Notes under the pieces: model-generated | Databases searched by the model: none | What the model was told of the DNA's origin: nothing | What the model saw: only the letters and a program-made list of their open reading frames with translations | Shown: piece after piece, positions 51,796 through 64,000 of the stretch | How positions within the stretch are numbered: the first letter of the stretch is position 1 | Layout of the letters: the number at the start of each line of letters is the position of its first letter | DNA from: Lamellibrachia satsuma | Taxonomy: Eukaryota > Annelida > Polychaeta > Sabellida > Siboglinidae | Length of the DNA: 64,000 nucleotides | Assembly (NCBI GenBank): GCA_033239005.1 | Contig: BSQZ01000010.1 | Coordinates: forward strand, 12,716,001-12,780,000 | Direction of reading: 5' to 3' | Program-made: the position numbers and the translations under genes

Positions 51796-52195
51796 AATAA
51801 AAACACAAGTCCAGCGTAGATTGAAATAGGCCAAAGAATGACATTTAGATTTATTAATTAAGGAGCAGGAAATTAGGCAAGTATACACCATCAAAATAAG
51901 ATACATCAAATAATCTCAGCAAGCATACTGGCCCCCAAAAGGTGTTTACACATAATTAATAAATCATGCCTATCAGCTATCCACTACCAGTACTATCTGT
52001 ACCACAACTGACTTATATACAATTCACATGGTATCGGTGGGGATCGGAACATAATGAACGTTTTAGCAACCATATATTAGTCTTTTTTACAATACTTTGC
52101 ATTGCATTGTATTTCTTATTAGCTGTTTTAATCACTGTTAATTTTTATTTAAATGCGAGCACAACATAGTACTTAAAATGTTCATGTCTTAATGT
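51796..52195. other. Left part of copy 3 or spacer; no gene seen
   Basis: From about 52140 it resembles 49130-49195 (t.aaatgc.agcacaa); before that nothing is recognised. Confidence 0.5.
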
Positions 52196-52843
52196 AGGGT
52201 AACCCGGGGCAACACGGCCCCTGGATGTAAGACGGCCCCATCACGTACACAAAATATATAACTCTGATCGTTCCCAAATGTGGTGCAAAATAAAGCTAAC
52301 TTCTATCTGATACCCACCCAGAACCCTCAGTAACACGAGACAGGCGTAATTGAATAAGTGTGGTTTTGAACTGTTATATGCACTATTATATGCACCGATC
52401 TAATACTTTGCCAATAGTGAAATGGTGAAACTCACTATATAACCGTGTGAATCATGGACTTAATTGGTGACATCATAATATTATTAATCAGTTGACAGGT
52501 CAATTAATACAAATTGGCACTAGTATGTTGTGTTTTATATACATCGTGTTAAGACACTCTGCGCATGTGGGGAAAGATGGTCTCTGTGTCTTATCCCACA
52601 CGCACATGGTCACATTGTATGAAATGTATTACGCATGACGCATTTTTTAAATGCATTTAATATAAAACGAACATTGCATTATTTACGTTCTGCTGGCGGT
52701 AGGTTGTAACTATAACCTACATTATATTATGTATGGATTGCAAGGCATGTATTATATGTTAAGTCCCATTTTAATTTTAACAACCATAATGGCCTGATAT
52801 ATTGTTATCATACAATTTGTGTATGTATGTATGTATGTATGAA

Positions 52844-52919
<76 letters not shown>

Positions 52920-53207
52920 TATATAAACATTTTAAATTTAGGCAATAATAAAAAATAAAACCAGGGGGCGGTGGTTGTAGACCGCGTTGCCCAGGGATGG
53001 CGCAATATAGTTTTTTGGGGCACTCTTACTGTTTTTCAAATGGAACTCAGCTAGGTTGTTTATTTATTGAACATAGTTTTCCAATGGGTGGCACATATAT
53101 CTGTCCATAACGTGAACACATTAAATACATGCTAGAATAGTTGAATGGCGTACAATTTGACGGTTTTCCTTGTTGGGCCGGGCGGCCCCATGTTACCCTA
53201 CCGCATT
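52196..53207. mobile_element. Non-autonomous TIR DNA element (about 1 kb, TA target)
   Basis: Left end GGGTAACCCGGGGCAACACG and right end in reverse GGGTAACATGGGGCCGCCCG form imperfect terminal inverted repeats. They are flanked by TA (taatgTA ... TAccgcattc). The related copy 2 at about 49190 reads gatgTGccgcattc with nothing inserted, which defines the empty site. No transposase frame inside; the interior holds a (TA)n tract at 52848-52914. Confidence 0.8.
52848..52914. repeat. (TA)n microsatellite
   Basis: TA dinucleotides next to a short (TATG)n run inside the TIR element. Confidence 0.95.
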
Positions 53208-55217
53208 CGTGTGTCAACCTTGTTACGTCACTGATGTTGGTCTCTCTAGTGAGTCAGTTGAATAGTTGATTGCTATTTTAGTCGCCAGATGAGAGCAATG
53301 CATACGTAGATCACATGGAAGATTGGTAAGTTGAATTACAGTTACAATTACCCAGTAAAATCCCATTTACATCGGCTGAATACTTGAGTAGATTTGGTTC
53401 CCCCCTCAACACTGTTACCAGTAAATGCTGGATATGTCACAGCCGAGTGGATATTTACTTGTATGAAAAAGTCCGACCATTGTGCAGACGGACCCCCGTC
53501 AATGTGGGTGATAATAAAAAAATTAAGCTTCTATTGGCCAAGTATATCAGATTTTGTCAACCCGGTTGCCATCAACACTGTTACTGTAATTTAGTAACAG
53601 GTTTGATAGGCTGGTAACAAGGTTGACATATATCACTGACTATCTATTCTGTATTAAAATATCTAAGTTATTCTGATACGCTATTCTTATACACTATACC
53701 AACTATATTTTACATATTTACACACCTGCTGATACACAACACAGGGAACAATGATGACGGTCTACAACACAGAGAAGCCTACGCGGCCAAAGAGAAAGAG
53801 GCCTGGGCAAACCGAAAGGAGTTGGGGAAACTCAAGCCTATCAGAGCAGAAACATAGCCACAGATATTGGCGAGCAGCACAAAGGAGGTCACGCTTGAAG
53901 ATTGATGGAACACAATTAGGATATGTTAACCCCTGCTGTGAGCCCAGTGTCGGGTGTCTGTGCTGATTGGGTACTAACATCCAATATCAATATCAGACAC
54001 CAGCATTCACTGTCCAGAACGTTGAGGGAAAACTTGACTGTCTGAAAGCATCATACATAATTTATCGAGTTAACCCTATGCAGTGCTGGCCAACATTCGA
54101 ATCGAGATTAGTGCTGCTGCGACTATTGGCCGAGTTTCAATTGGGATTACTGGTGCTTGGAATCTAGGCCAAGCTATAATTGTGATTGGTGCTGTGAAAT
54201 ATCTTTTATTTTAACTTTTATTTGTTGTTACTGGTGCTTTTCATTGTTGGCCAAATGTTATTTCAGATTACTGGTGTTTTGCAAAAGTTGGTCATCTTTT
54301 ATATAATATCTGAATACTGGTACTGACCAAAGTTGTGCAAAGTTAATTTGTGATTACTGGCGCTGTAGAATGTTGGCTAAAATTTATTTGAGATTACCAG
54401 AACGTTGAATTGTTGATACATTTTATTTGAAGATTGAAATATGTTTGACCACTTTATTATTTAGTTTAATAAAAATTAAATCTTTTAGTTGGTTTATGAT
54501 TGCCTTGGTTCAAAATAGTTGCCATATATACCTTTTCAATGGCAACTTTGTTACCAGTGTCAACACTGTTACCAGCCCCAAACGTATACATATATTGATG
54601 GGGTAGGTGTCACTGAATCGTTTTTAGGTTCACCACATAGACAAACCCATTAATTTGATGCATGTTTTGGATCACAACATCTGCCATATTATGAGTTAAT
54701 ATATACTCGGTGTTTGTTAAGTTTGGCTTAATGGTACCTTGAGCATCAAAGTTAAGACTTAATATAAGATAACTTTATTTTCCATATGAAAATCAGTACA
54801 GGGATACACTATGCTCACATTCTCGCCTTATTTGTTTTATTATGTCAGTTGGCAATATATAAAATGTGGCAACTTTTGTCAGTAACAGAGTTAAACTGGA
54901 GAGGTCCCCCGATTGAGATGCCACAACTCGGTAAAATTATCAAAATTAAACCTGCATTTTGTTATCACGCTATGTAGAGAGGTTCCATGATAATATAAAC
55001 ATGATAATATAAACATAATTTCCTTCACAATGAAAATCACTATCTGCATCCAGACGAAGTTGCCTGGATAGTCGAGGCTAATTCATGAACAGTTTCACTT
55101 TCCGGGAAACTCCATGTATGGGCAGAAGTGCTTAGAACAGTACACATGGGCGGATCCAAATTCTGAGAAAGAGGGTGCCCAGTTTACAAAAAAATACACA
55201 ATGTGGACTTCTAGTTC

Positions 55218-55259
55218 ATGCACGCACGCAAGCAACGCACGCACGCACGCACGCACGCA
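55218..55259. repeat. (CACG)n microsatellite
   Basis: Counterpart of 1326-1361 with about one extra unit. Confidence 0.85.
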
Positions 55260-55534
55260 TTCTCCGTGGAGGAAATTGTCATGGGAAAGCCTCGTTTCTG
55301 CATGACAAGGTGGCCTCGGTTGATGGGCAGGCCTGTGTAGTGATGTGGGCCTTATAGGAGGGGGAACGTTTCATATATGATTATAAACTACACTAGAGTG
55401 TGCATACGAAGTATATAAGGCAAATAGCATGAATACGTTTTGGTTAAGTATGTAAACTATTTCACAAATTCATGTTTTTCATCCATGCCATCACCCATTG
55501 ACTTAAAAATTCAATCAATTATATACAATCGTAG

Positions 55535-55827
55535 CCTTGGTAGTGCATCTTTCGGAAGACCAATCCGAGCTGTTCAACCTTTTCGACGATAGCTGCGCAT
55601 GTAACTCCGGAGTAACACTGGAGAAACTCCAAGAATTCCTCACGGATCTTCTGAATTTTGATCATGTTTCAGGAAAAAGTTCAACTGTAGCCTATGTTGC
55701 ACTGATGATGACAATATTTCCGTCCTGTATTATCTTCGAGGGGTTCTTTGTTTGCGTCGTCGGCATCAACCCAGAAGCTGACATGAACATTAAAGTTGCC
55801 GTGATGGGTAGCTTCATATGGCAGTGA
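55535..55827 (+). other. Open 97-codon frame, function unknown
   Basis: Open counterpart of the broken frame at 1638-1930. Follows an acceptor-like tag (caatcgtag) and ends in TGA. Reads VVHLSEDQSELFNLFDDSC early and has one hydrophobic stretch (ALMMTIFPSCIIFEGFFVC). Lacks an ATG at its start, so it would have to be an internal or terminal exon. No family recognised. Confidence 0.3.
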
Positions 55828-57076
55828 ATTCTTAAGGTGATATTCTTTTTTTCACAGAGAATAACCGTCTTCACTATGGGGTGCAACGTAAGGCGATTGT
55901 CTCACACAGCTTGCAAAAAAATGCACTGACAACAAGAATCCATTGGTTTGTAGTAATTGACGCTACGAGGATAAGGCATGGTGAGGAGGGGGTGGGGAGG
56001 GAATCAGAACGACTGGGGACCAATGGCAGTACAACGCCCTGAGTTTCTACGCCGGGCCCTATGTTAGAAATGTTATATATGATAAACAAGTGCAGGAGAG
56101 CACCATGACGCGGTGTCTCAACAACTAATTATGACTTGATGAAGAATAAAGCCGGTCGATATAAAGGGGGTGCCCGGGCACCTGATGGATATCCCCTAGA
56201 TCCGCCCATGGAACATTCCAGGAAACTTCTACGCTTTGGCTACCGGGTACGGACACGCCATCTCGGTTTCGTTTTCCCCTTAATCGGCCGGTCCAACGGT
56301 CTAAATTATAATCTTTCTAAAAAATTACTAGGCTGGACGTTGACTAAATTTAAGCTATTCTGTTCTCTGTTATGTATGTAAGGCATGCTACAGTTGGTCT
56401 ATCAAGAAATAAGGTAAGCACATGCTGGTTTTTACGTCAGTTGAAGTTTTCGCCATCTTCTCAAGACGGCTTCACCAAGTAGAGGCGACCGGGGCTAATT
56501 GTTATAGTTTTCAGTTAGTCACTATTTGTGAAAACTACGTTAGATGCATTATTTCTGTCAACTGCTATCATTATCATTTGGCGTATTCCTATAAAATGAT
56601 ATCACTGAAGAAGGTCATTATGTTATTTGTTTACGTGCCGATTTTCAGTTTTATATCTTTATTATTATGAATTTTACAGGCTTCTATAAAAACCTATCTG
56701 ACTTGCGTTTGACAGGCCTGAGCGACACGCTCGCTGTTTGAACCGCCCCACCTCGCTGGTCCGCCAAAAACGACCCGCTTTGATTTTAGCAATGCAGCAA
56801 AATCTTTCCTAACCACGCCTCCTTCAAAAGGTCGGCGCCTCGCCAAATGTTGTCGTATCTAATCATTGTAAATTTTATTTAAGGCGTGAAATGCTACTTG
56901 ACCAATCGGTGACGGATTCCTTTCGGTATTTAGGAATATGTCCCCGCTATTTGCATGTAAACGTTACCTATCGCCAAACAGTCATATTTTGTCTGTATTT
57001 TCAAAAGTTAAGTAGTCAGGAGACTTATGCCGTTACATTTGTCGTTAAATTCATAACCATGTATGTGCAAAACAGC

Positions 57077-57275
57077 ATACCATGACATTACATGGTAAAC
57101 TGTGGTAAGCCATGTTTTTTTCATGTAGTGCCTACTGTGTATGGTTATTGTATTGCATACCATGATTTCCCTGTTTCAAAACGCCATGGAATACCATGGT
57201 TTCCATGGTATATCATCTCATTTTACCATGGGTTGCCAGTTTCAAAACACCATGGTATGTTACCATGGAATACGA
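57077..57275. repeat. CCATGG-rich palindromic cluster
   Basis: Counterpart of 3198-3393 with a small insertion in the last motif. Confidence 0.7.
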
Positions 57276-58301
57276 TGGTATATTTTCATAAGGGATGCTG
57301 TAGTCCTTATGGTGGGATAAATAAACAGGTGGACTATTTCTGATGTGGTCACCAAGGTAATGACTCCACTCATGTTAATGTGGGTCACCATTGAAACTGC
57401 CAATTATTCATGCATTGGCACTGTTCTAATATGATAAAATATTGGTTACACGCATTATATAGTTTTAGTATACCACTGCCATGTGTTGCATCACAGTAGT
57501 GTAACATTCACGGAATCAACATGTGTAGTATGTGTAAATGTAGGAAAGTTTGAGTTATTACGTACAAGAAACAGAGTCAATAGAAGACTTCCGACGCCAC
57601 TACCTTGTACATTTCGTGCTGTAGAATTATCTAATAATGTCAGCTACCTTCAAGGTTTTTGTACTTAGCTTAGTCTGCCGTTTTGTTTATTCGTTGTGTA
57701 CACAGCTGACGCAAAGGCATGTGTTTGCATACTATTATTACTGGCTGTGCACACTACGCTGTAGGCCTTGAATACACATCAGTGTGCACAGCTGCAATCT
57801 TCCTCATGCCTGTCAGTTACAACACAAATTGACGGATTGCCCAGTCACCAACCTTTACCATCAGTCATTCAGGGGAAACAGTGAATATGCAGGTGCTACG
57901 GTGCCCCGAGGTGTCATATTGGAGAAACCAAAACCAAATGTGTTTTTCTAGCAGGAGAATATCTCTAGTGTATTTCTGTAGCTCTTTGCCTAAACTCCAA
58001 GGGGAGATATTTTACCACAGTTTTGTTAATTAGACACACTTTAAAAAACTGCCTACAATTGAACCAATATCCATAAAAGTAGCTGCTGTACTCAAATAAT
58101 AGGATCTATTTTAATATTTTGTTTTATATGTGTTTTGTATGATGAATGGTGTGAATGACATTATAAGCAACCACTAAGTGTTTCTTCAAATGGGACTATT
58201 GTTTTATCGTGTAATTTATTTTGTATTGTAAGTATCCAAACTTGCTTTTTTAACTTTGAACTTTATTAAAAGAGGAGGGAAGTGAAACATTTTATTTCAC
58301 C

Positions 58302-58422
58302 ATGGAGCGGATCTTGAAAGACGGTACAACGAAAGCCCAACGTGTCGGGCGGCTAAACGTACATATGTTGAAGCATAAGGGGCATGCATTTGTGCTCATC
58401 GTAGGTGACATAAATTTGTTGG
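58302..58422 (+). CDS. Putative first exon, 40 codons, function unknown
   Basis: ATG in a strong context (tttcaccATGG) opens MERILKDGTTKAQ, then NVHMLKHKGHAFVLIVGDIN, and ends at a perfect donor (TTGG|GTAAGT). Too short to assign. The LIVGDINLLG stretch looks protein-like, but no next exon is evident. Copy 1 has lost most of it. Either a remnant of a gene carried by the repeat or a chance frame. Confidence 0.35.
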
Positions 58423-58685
58423 GTAAGTTATCATAACTGGTGTACTTTTTAACTATCTCTAATAATGTATATGGTCCTGAGGAATCTAGGGAGGTTCATA
58501 GTTTCTACATCGATTATCTTACGTGCGAGCATAGATCTATGACATGTATTGTAAGTTACCTGTGAATGACTCAGATAAATATTTAACTTATCTTATTATT
58601 TTTATGACTAATACTTCTTAAATTATTTTAAATACAATTAGTAACGATTCACTGTATTCCTTTAAAAGGCTGCAGTTAACATGCA

Positions 58686-58687
<2 letters not shown>

Positions 58688-58765
<78 letters not shown>
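58688..58765. repeat. (TA)n microsatellite
   Basis: Counterpart of 4690-4750, longer here. Confidence 0.95.
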
Positions 58766-58766
<1 letters not shown>

Positions 58767-59202
58767 CATGTAACAAAACTATTTAAGATATTATTTTCAC
58801 TTAGACAATTACGTAAATTACACATCATACCATGTTTTCTAAAACGCTAGACTGTAAAATGCACTGTGAACATCTAAAAATGTTTATCAACGATCAGTAC
58901 AATACAGTACATGAGTCATACATGACAATTATAAACTAATAATGTTCAATTTGACAGCATTACGTGAGTTACTAATAAATCGCAAGGACCTGGCGTTTCA
59001 CTTTGAGTAGACAAAACATAGCATTACATTAAACACAGTTATCAACTAAGGCACGTGTAAGTGAACTGCAAAAAGAGTCACACTGCAACCAAAACATAGT
59101 CTTGCTTGAATCAGAACTGGCAAACTATTTGGCAATGTAGATTTAACAAGGTTTAACACGATTGCCATCCAAAGCAAAGGCCCAGATGACAAGTGGACAA
59201 GG

Positions 59203-59998
59203 AAGCCATTGGCTTATCGAGAGTCCAACATTTTTAATCTATGTGTAATCCGCCCTCCTGCGATATGTGTCAACCTTGTTTTAAACATATTCACGCTGCT
59301 AGCAGTTACACAATCTGTAGATAATTTGTTCCATTCATTGATTGTCCTCTGTGAGAACGAGTACTTTCCAATCTACACTGATCATTTACTAACGTTACCT
59401 CATGTCCTCTAGTTCTACTATCTTTCTTGAGTGAGAACAAATATTTCTATTAATGTTTTTATACCCATTCAATATCCTAAAAACTTCTTAAATTTGATCT
59501 CCTTTTAACCGCATTGTGTGAAAGTTTGTTAAACCATATTCTTTCAGTCCTTTTTCATAACTAAGGTCTCACAGTTCTGGAATAATTTTAATTGCTTTCC
59601 TCTGTATTCTTTCAAGCGTATCTATGTCCTTCTTACGATATGGTCTCCAAACCTGTATACTGTACTCTAAATGAGGACTAACTGTTGCTTTATACAAATA
59701 TAATTATATAATTAGCTTTTTTCCTTGTACGTTATAATTGTCCTAATCAACCCAAGAATTTGATTACCCTTTGAAGCTGCAATACCACACTGCTCTGAAA
59801 CTTTCATATCAGCGCTTATTGTAACCCATAAGTTCCTTTCTTTTACAGTAGTACCCAGAACAGGATCTCCCATTTTATAGTTTACATCCAAGCTCCCGTG
59901 TCCTGTATGTAAGCATTTTACATTTTCCAAAATTTAAAAACATCTGCCATTTCTCAGACCATTTCACTAATCTGTCTAGAGCATTTTGTAAATGCTGT
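59203..59998 (-). mobile_element. CR1/L2-like LINE 3' fragment, copy 3
   Basis: Counterpart of 5190-5995 with the same blocks (KMGDPVLGTT, HLEYSIQVWRPYRKKDID, CRLD). It has a further 7-bp loss near 59368 that breaks the RLDVRKY segment. Confidence 0.85.
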
Positions 59999-61242
59999 TT
60001 ATTTGCATTTGTTTAAATGCTGTTTATTTGTATTTGCTAAAAAGCCTGGTAGCTACTATGCCGGAATTCAGCATGGACCAAATAAAACTCAGTTGTTTGA
60101 TGTACAATCACTTCCACATCATCCATTCGTTCGGAACTTCGCTGTTCCGACCCAAAATCAAAGTGATTATGTTAAGCGGAGGCCATTAACGTCCTGCTCG
60201 CCAATCGTAAAATTTACTTTCTAATTTCCAACAAGCTGCTAGAATACATTAAAATGAATTAATTGTCAAAGTAAAAGGCTGCATGGTAAAAATTAGTCGC
60301 AAGGAAGTATCATCATTATCAGCATTAATACTGTGACTACATTATTTTGTGAAAGTGCCATCGTAGTCATATAACTGACAGAATGGAAACTGCACATGTG
60401 ACGTTTGTCACGTACATGACTACACTCTTGTACGTATAGTCATAGTTGTTGAATGAGACGTGAGTCCACATGTCGTCACTTGTGTGACTGCATTCAGTGT
60501 TATCAGTCTTTTCACTAATATGATAGGCAAATGCACATATATGAAATGACTACGTTTGTGCATGAATCAACACAATCTGTTCCACGCGTCACGTGAATGC
60601 ATTTGTTCAAAGAAGCATTTTGCTGCCAGCCAAGGCAAGTTCACATGCCAAAAAACTCTTACGCTTAAAATAGTACGTCGGAAAAACAAAACATGGTTTC
60701 GACTTCTCGGTAATCGCTTCGGGTATATCACACGAGTAATCGTATCACACATGCACACGAAACTACATTCCGGAAAACCCGTTGACTCGGCCCAGTGCCA
60801 GGCATCACGCCATTCGTCCTGTTTCGTTTTTCGGGAAACTCTACGGCCATGTTAAAATAGTACATTCCGGAAAATCTGTCGCAAACATTAGCAGGGGCAA
60901 AGTATAGTTTCGACTACTCGGTACTTGTTTGGAATAGCTCGGTTACGGTTGTTGCTTGCTTGGTTGTTTTGCTGCATTTGGGCTTGCGAAATCATTGCAG
61001 AGAGATTGTTCAGTTTACCGAATGTTTAGCTATTTATAAGCATGCCAACAACTGTTATATGTAGGGCCTAGTTCGGCTATCAAGTAAAAGGAAGAGGAGA
61101 GTTGCCGGGATTGGACCAGTTCCTCGATCGGACCAGTGCTGTATTTTCCATACTACTGTGTCGATTATGTCATTCATCAGCGGCATTTCGGATGACACGG
61201 TAAGTTTCAACGAACTAGCGGTACTTTTTAAATGCCTGGGCC

Positions 61243-62731
61243 TAGTGTGAGCGGGCCGTGCCGGGCCGGGCCTGGGCTGGGCCTGGACCTAATAAAAATA
61301 TTAATACAAAACCCAGATTTTTTAATATTTTTAAAAACTGATTATAAATTGTATTTCCGGTTAATGAATGTTTGAAATTATTTCTTTAGTATTACATAGT
61401 TGCAAATTGAGACCTTGCATGGAATTATGAATGACACCAGTGCTTTATATATTGGAATGTAGTTTAACCTCTTTTCAACAATGGGACTTCCAATGGTATA
61501 ATTTTAATAATGTGCATTCTTTTAATAGAAACATTTCATATAATAGCAATGCATAGTATTGCATACACAGTACACACATTACACAGTACATATTACTACT
61601 ACATAGTACATACAGAATAGAGATGTTACAGATACATATTTTTTGCATGAATGAACCCTTTTGCATAGATCTAATGGCCCCATAAGTTCACTTGAGCCTG
61701 CCCAAAATGTTTACTTTAGACATATTTGAAGAGGCAATCAAGCCGTGATTAACCATCAATGTATCACCCTTTGACCCTACCAGTGGACATTCTATTGTCT
61801 TCCCTCCAAATCTTGCCTGCCTGAATGACCTGCCCACTGCCCAGTGCCCACCCCAGTTGGTATTTTTCAATTGTTTTAACTAGTGTCTACTGTTTAGTGT
61901 CTACAATTTTTCAGTACTGATTCATTCAAACTTGTACTAATTCACACGTCTGAACCTGATCCATCTCAGGCTAGTGACTGCAGGCCTGCTGGAAATGCCA
62001 CTGGGTGTCAGTGCCAGTTGATGAGATTTAATTGAAATTTCAATTAATACCAAATTAACTGCCCTTACTGGTAACATTAATTAATTAAATTAAGTTAATT
62101 TAGTTGAGCTAATTCAATTAACTTAAATTAGGGTTATGGTTTGCATTACGGTTAAGTTAGGGTTAGATAAACAAATCTCCTACCCTAACCATAAGCCAAT
62201 AAGTTAAAGCCATATATAAAAATATGTTATGATACTTAATACTAATGACAATAAAAAGTTGATTATTTTTCTTCAGGATATTCGTACGTTTGAAGCAGTT
62301 GGTTGTGCTGGATTACTAGAACTCGTCCAGCACACTATGGACAGTAGACATTATACAATGTTCATATATTATTATTTTTTTATTTCAATAAAACAATACG
62401 TATGTGTTACAGTTTATTTGTATTTCGTTTTATTATAAGATAATAGGTTTATATTTTAAACATTTACCGAGCCTCGGGCTTCCGGGCCGCGGGCTTACCC
62501 GTCTTTGGCCCGCGGGTATGGGCCGGGCCTGGGCCTGAAACGTGCGGGCGGGCTGGGCTGGGCCTGGGCCAAACATTAACAGGCTGGGTCGGGCCTGGGC
62601 CTAAATTCTAGTTTGCGGGCCTGGGCCGGGCTGAGCTTGACGATTTTTTGCGGGCCTGGGCCAGGCCTGGATTCTAACTGCTAATTGCGAGCTAGCCTGT
62701 AGCTCAAATTATAGGCCCGTGCAGGGCACTA
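61243..62731 (+). mobile_element. hAT-like DNA transposon remnant, copy 3
   Basis: Counterpart of 7209-8693 with the same GC-rich ends and the acceptor-led frame DIRTFEAVGCAGLLELVQ from 62277; here the conserved Pro codon is Thr. One GC-rich end has gained about 15 bp (ccgcgggcttaccc). Confidence 0.55.
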
Positions 62732-63529
62732 ATAGGAGCGTAACGTATGTGGCGATAATAAGAACTTTAAAGTGGATGTCGTCTGCTTGTGATGACAATG
62801 CAATATTTTTAACACGTAAAGTTCCACGATTGGGCCACTGCAGTTGCCACAATTATACCAGTGACCCACATAAGGGCATGCCATAATACAGGTGTGTAAT
62901 TATTCCAACATAGTTTACTGATTACCAGAAAATAGTATTATACAAAGGAGCAATTATAATAATGCAAATAAACGAGGTTAATTGCTAAGTGGTCCCATCG
63001 AGGGAACTTGTAACAGAACACATTTGGTCACAGATAAATTTACATTGTTTCGGACTACCAAAGACGTGGTATTTTATGAGGGTTTACATAAATTTAGTGC
63101 CAATGGTCATAATTATATAAACAGAAGAGGAAGAAAATAGTATTGACAAATGTTGGACCTCCTGGGGCAAACGCTAGATGTCCACTGAGGGGTTTGTTAC
63201 TTGGCTGTGACATTTCGTAGATTTTGTTAAACCAACGAAGGAGGAGACTGTTGTGCTCATACTCATACTATAGTGTGTACATAGCATGTTACAAATAGTT
63301 GTGTAACATATGTAAGTAAGTTAGTAAGTACATTTATTTCCTCCTCATCATCATCATGTACAATATAAGGCAAACAAAAGCAATGAATATGAGGCAGTTC
63401 CCAACAGCTGTGTTATAGGTGTGGGCAGTTGGGTTGTTCACATTGGAGTGGGCATCGTGCATTAGTGTTAAACTCTCCAAGACATAAACATTTTTGAGGC
63501 TTGCTGGAGTCAGCTGTGGGACAACAAAC

Positions 63530-63593
63530 ATGTTTATTTCCTGTGTGGCTTACAACTGTACGAATCGACAGGATCTAACATGTTTTTGCAAAG
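63530..63593 (+). pseudogene. THAP first-exon fragment with 7-nt deletion
   Basis: Counterpart of 9703-9773. Loss of 7 nt after CTNRQ shifts the frame before the same GTAAGAA donor. Confidence 0.45.
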
Positions 63594-64000
63594 GTAAGAA
63601 TCCTCAATTGTATAAAAATAGTTTAGTTGACTGTCAGCACGAACATGCATTAGTGCACATATAGATTGTGCATGTAATAAGGCAATAGGTAAATTTAGCC
63701 AGGATCAGGTTGGTGCCCTCTCTCACTTTGAAGTTATTGATTAATTGCTCTAAGAAGTGGCTGTGAGAGGATTGATCTTGACTATTCCTTAGCACAGACC
63801 CTAGAGACCTGTGCCTTGAGCAGCGCCCAAGACGAATTGTTTGTAAACAACTAATTAGTTTAGTTAGTAAGTTGTAATAAATGCAACTTTACCTTACAGT
63901 GGTGTATTCGTAATTTCGCATAAGCTTACCACCCGCAGCCTACATATTATTATAGTTATTTAACAGTCACATTAATGAGACGTGTATTTTAACCCATTGT

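Larger units (their letters stand above)
53208..64000. repeat. Long direct repeat, copy 3 (cut by right window edge)
   Basis: From 54331 it pairs with 1-10164; 53208-54330 pairs with copy 2 and would pair with sequence left of the window in copy 1. It reaches the last base of the window still in register with copy 1, so the right end of the homology is unseen. It retains about 118 bp lost in copy 1 and has lost about 270 bp and 210 bp that copy 1 keeps. Confidence 0.95.

Overview
The window is animal (metazoan) nuclear DNA, most likely from a marine or freshwater invertebrate; I cannot name the species. The grounds are one intron-containing giant gene of the sacsin family, AT-rich intergenic DNA with many long (TA)n tracts, and a mix of eukaryotic mobile elements: a BEL/Pao LTR element, CR1-, RTE- and jockey-like LINEs, a Penelope-like element, and hAT, Tigger/pogo and P-element/THAP remnants. 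No prokaryotic signal is present.

Layout. 1-10164 is a long repeat that recurs almost unchanged, in direct orientation, at 54331-64000. 10400-11560 is a Tigger/pogo-type transposase remnant whose tail has grown into a 78-bp minisatellite. 11666-18411 is a complete but coding-defective BEL/Pao element on the minus strand, with 5-bp target duplications and LTRs that differ by one indel. 19616-36546 is the only convincing host gene. It is sacsin-like, with six coding exons (last exon 10.5 kb) and 4154 predicted residues, and it has three HSP90-type ATPase repeats with intact ATP-site motifs. 36950-38110 is a LINE. 38736-41414 is a rearranged patch: two diverged direct repeats around a copied sacsin exon fragment, then a broken SGNH hydrolase. 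42390-43000 and 44604-44960 are tandem arrays. 44280-45424 holds P-element/THAP debris, 46079-46903 a gypsy-like 5' end, and 47488-48560 a Penelope-like fragment with a hammerhead-like core. 49130-51795 is a short diverged copy of the long repeat, and 52196-53207 is a TIR element inserted in the repeat.

The long repeat runs into both window edges: copy 1 begins at base 1 and copy 3 ends at base 64000. The data therefore fit a head-to-tail duplication with a period near 54.3 kb that may include the sacsin-like gene. Dispersed copies or an assembly artefact are alternatives.

The most unusual signal is at the intron 3/exon 4 boundary of the sacsin-like gene. A 54-bp unit holding a splice acceptor, the first 24 nt of exon 4 and a GT donor is repeated ten times in phase (54 = 18 codons), and unspliced units carry an in-frame TAA. 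The array could act as decoy or poison acceptors, or as a source of 8-residue in-frame microexons inside an ATPase domain.
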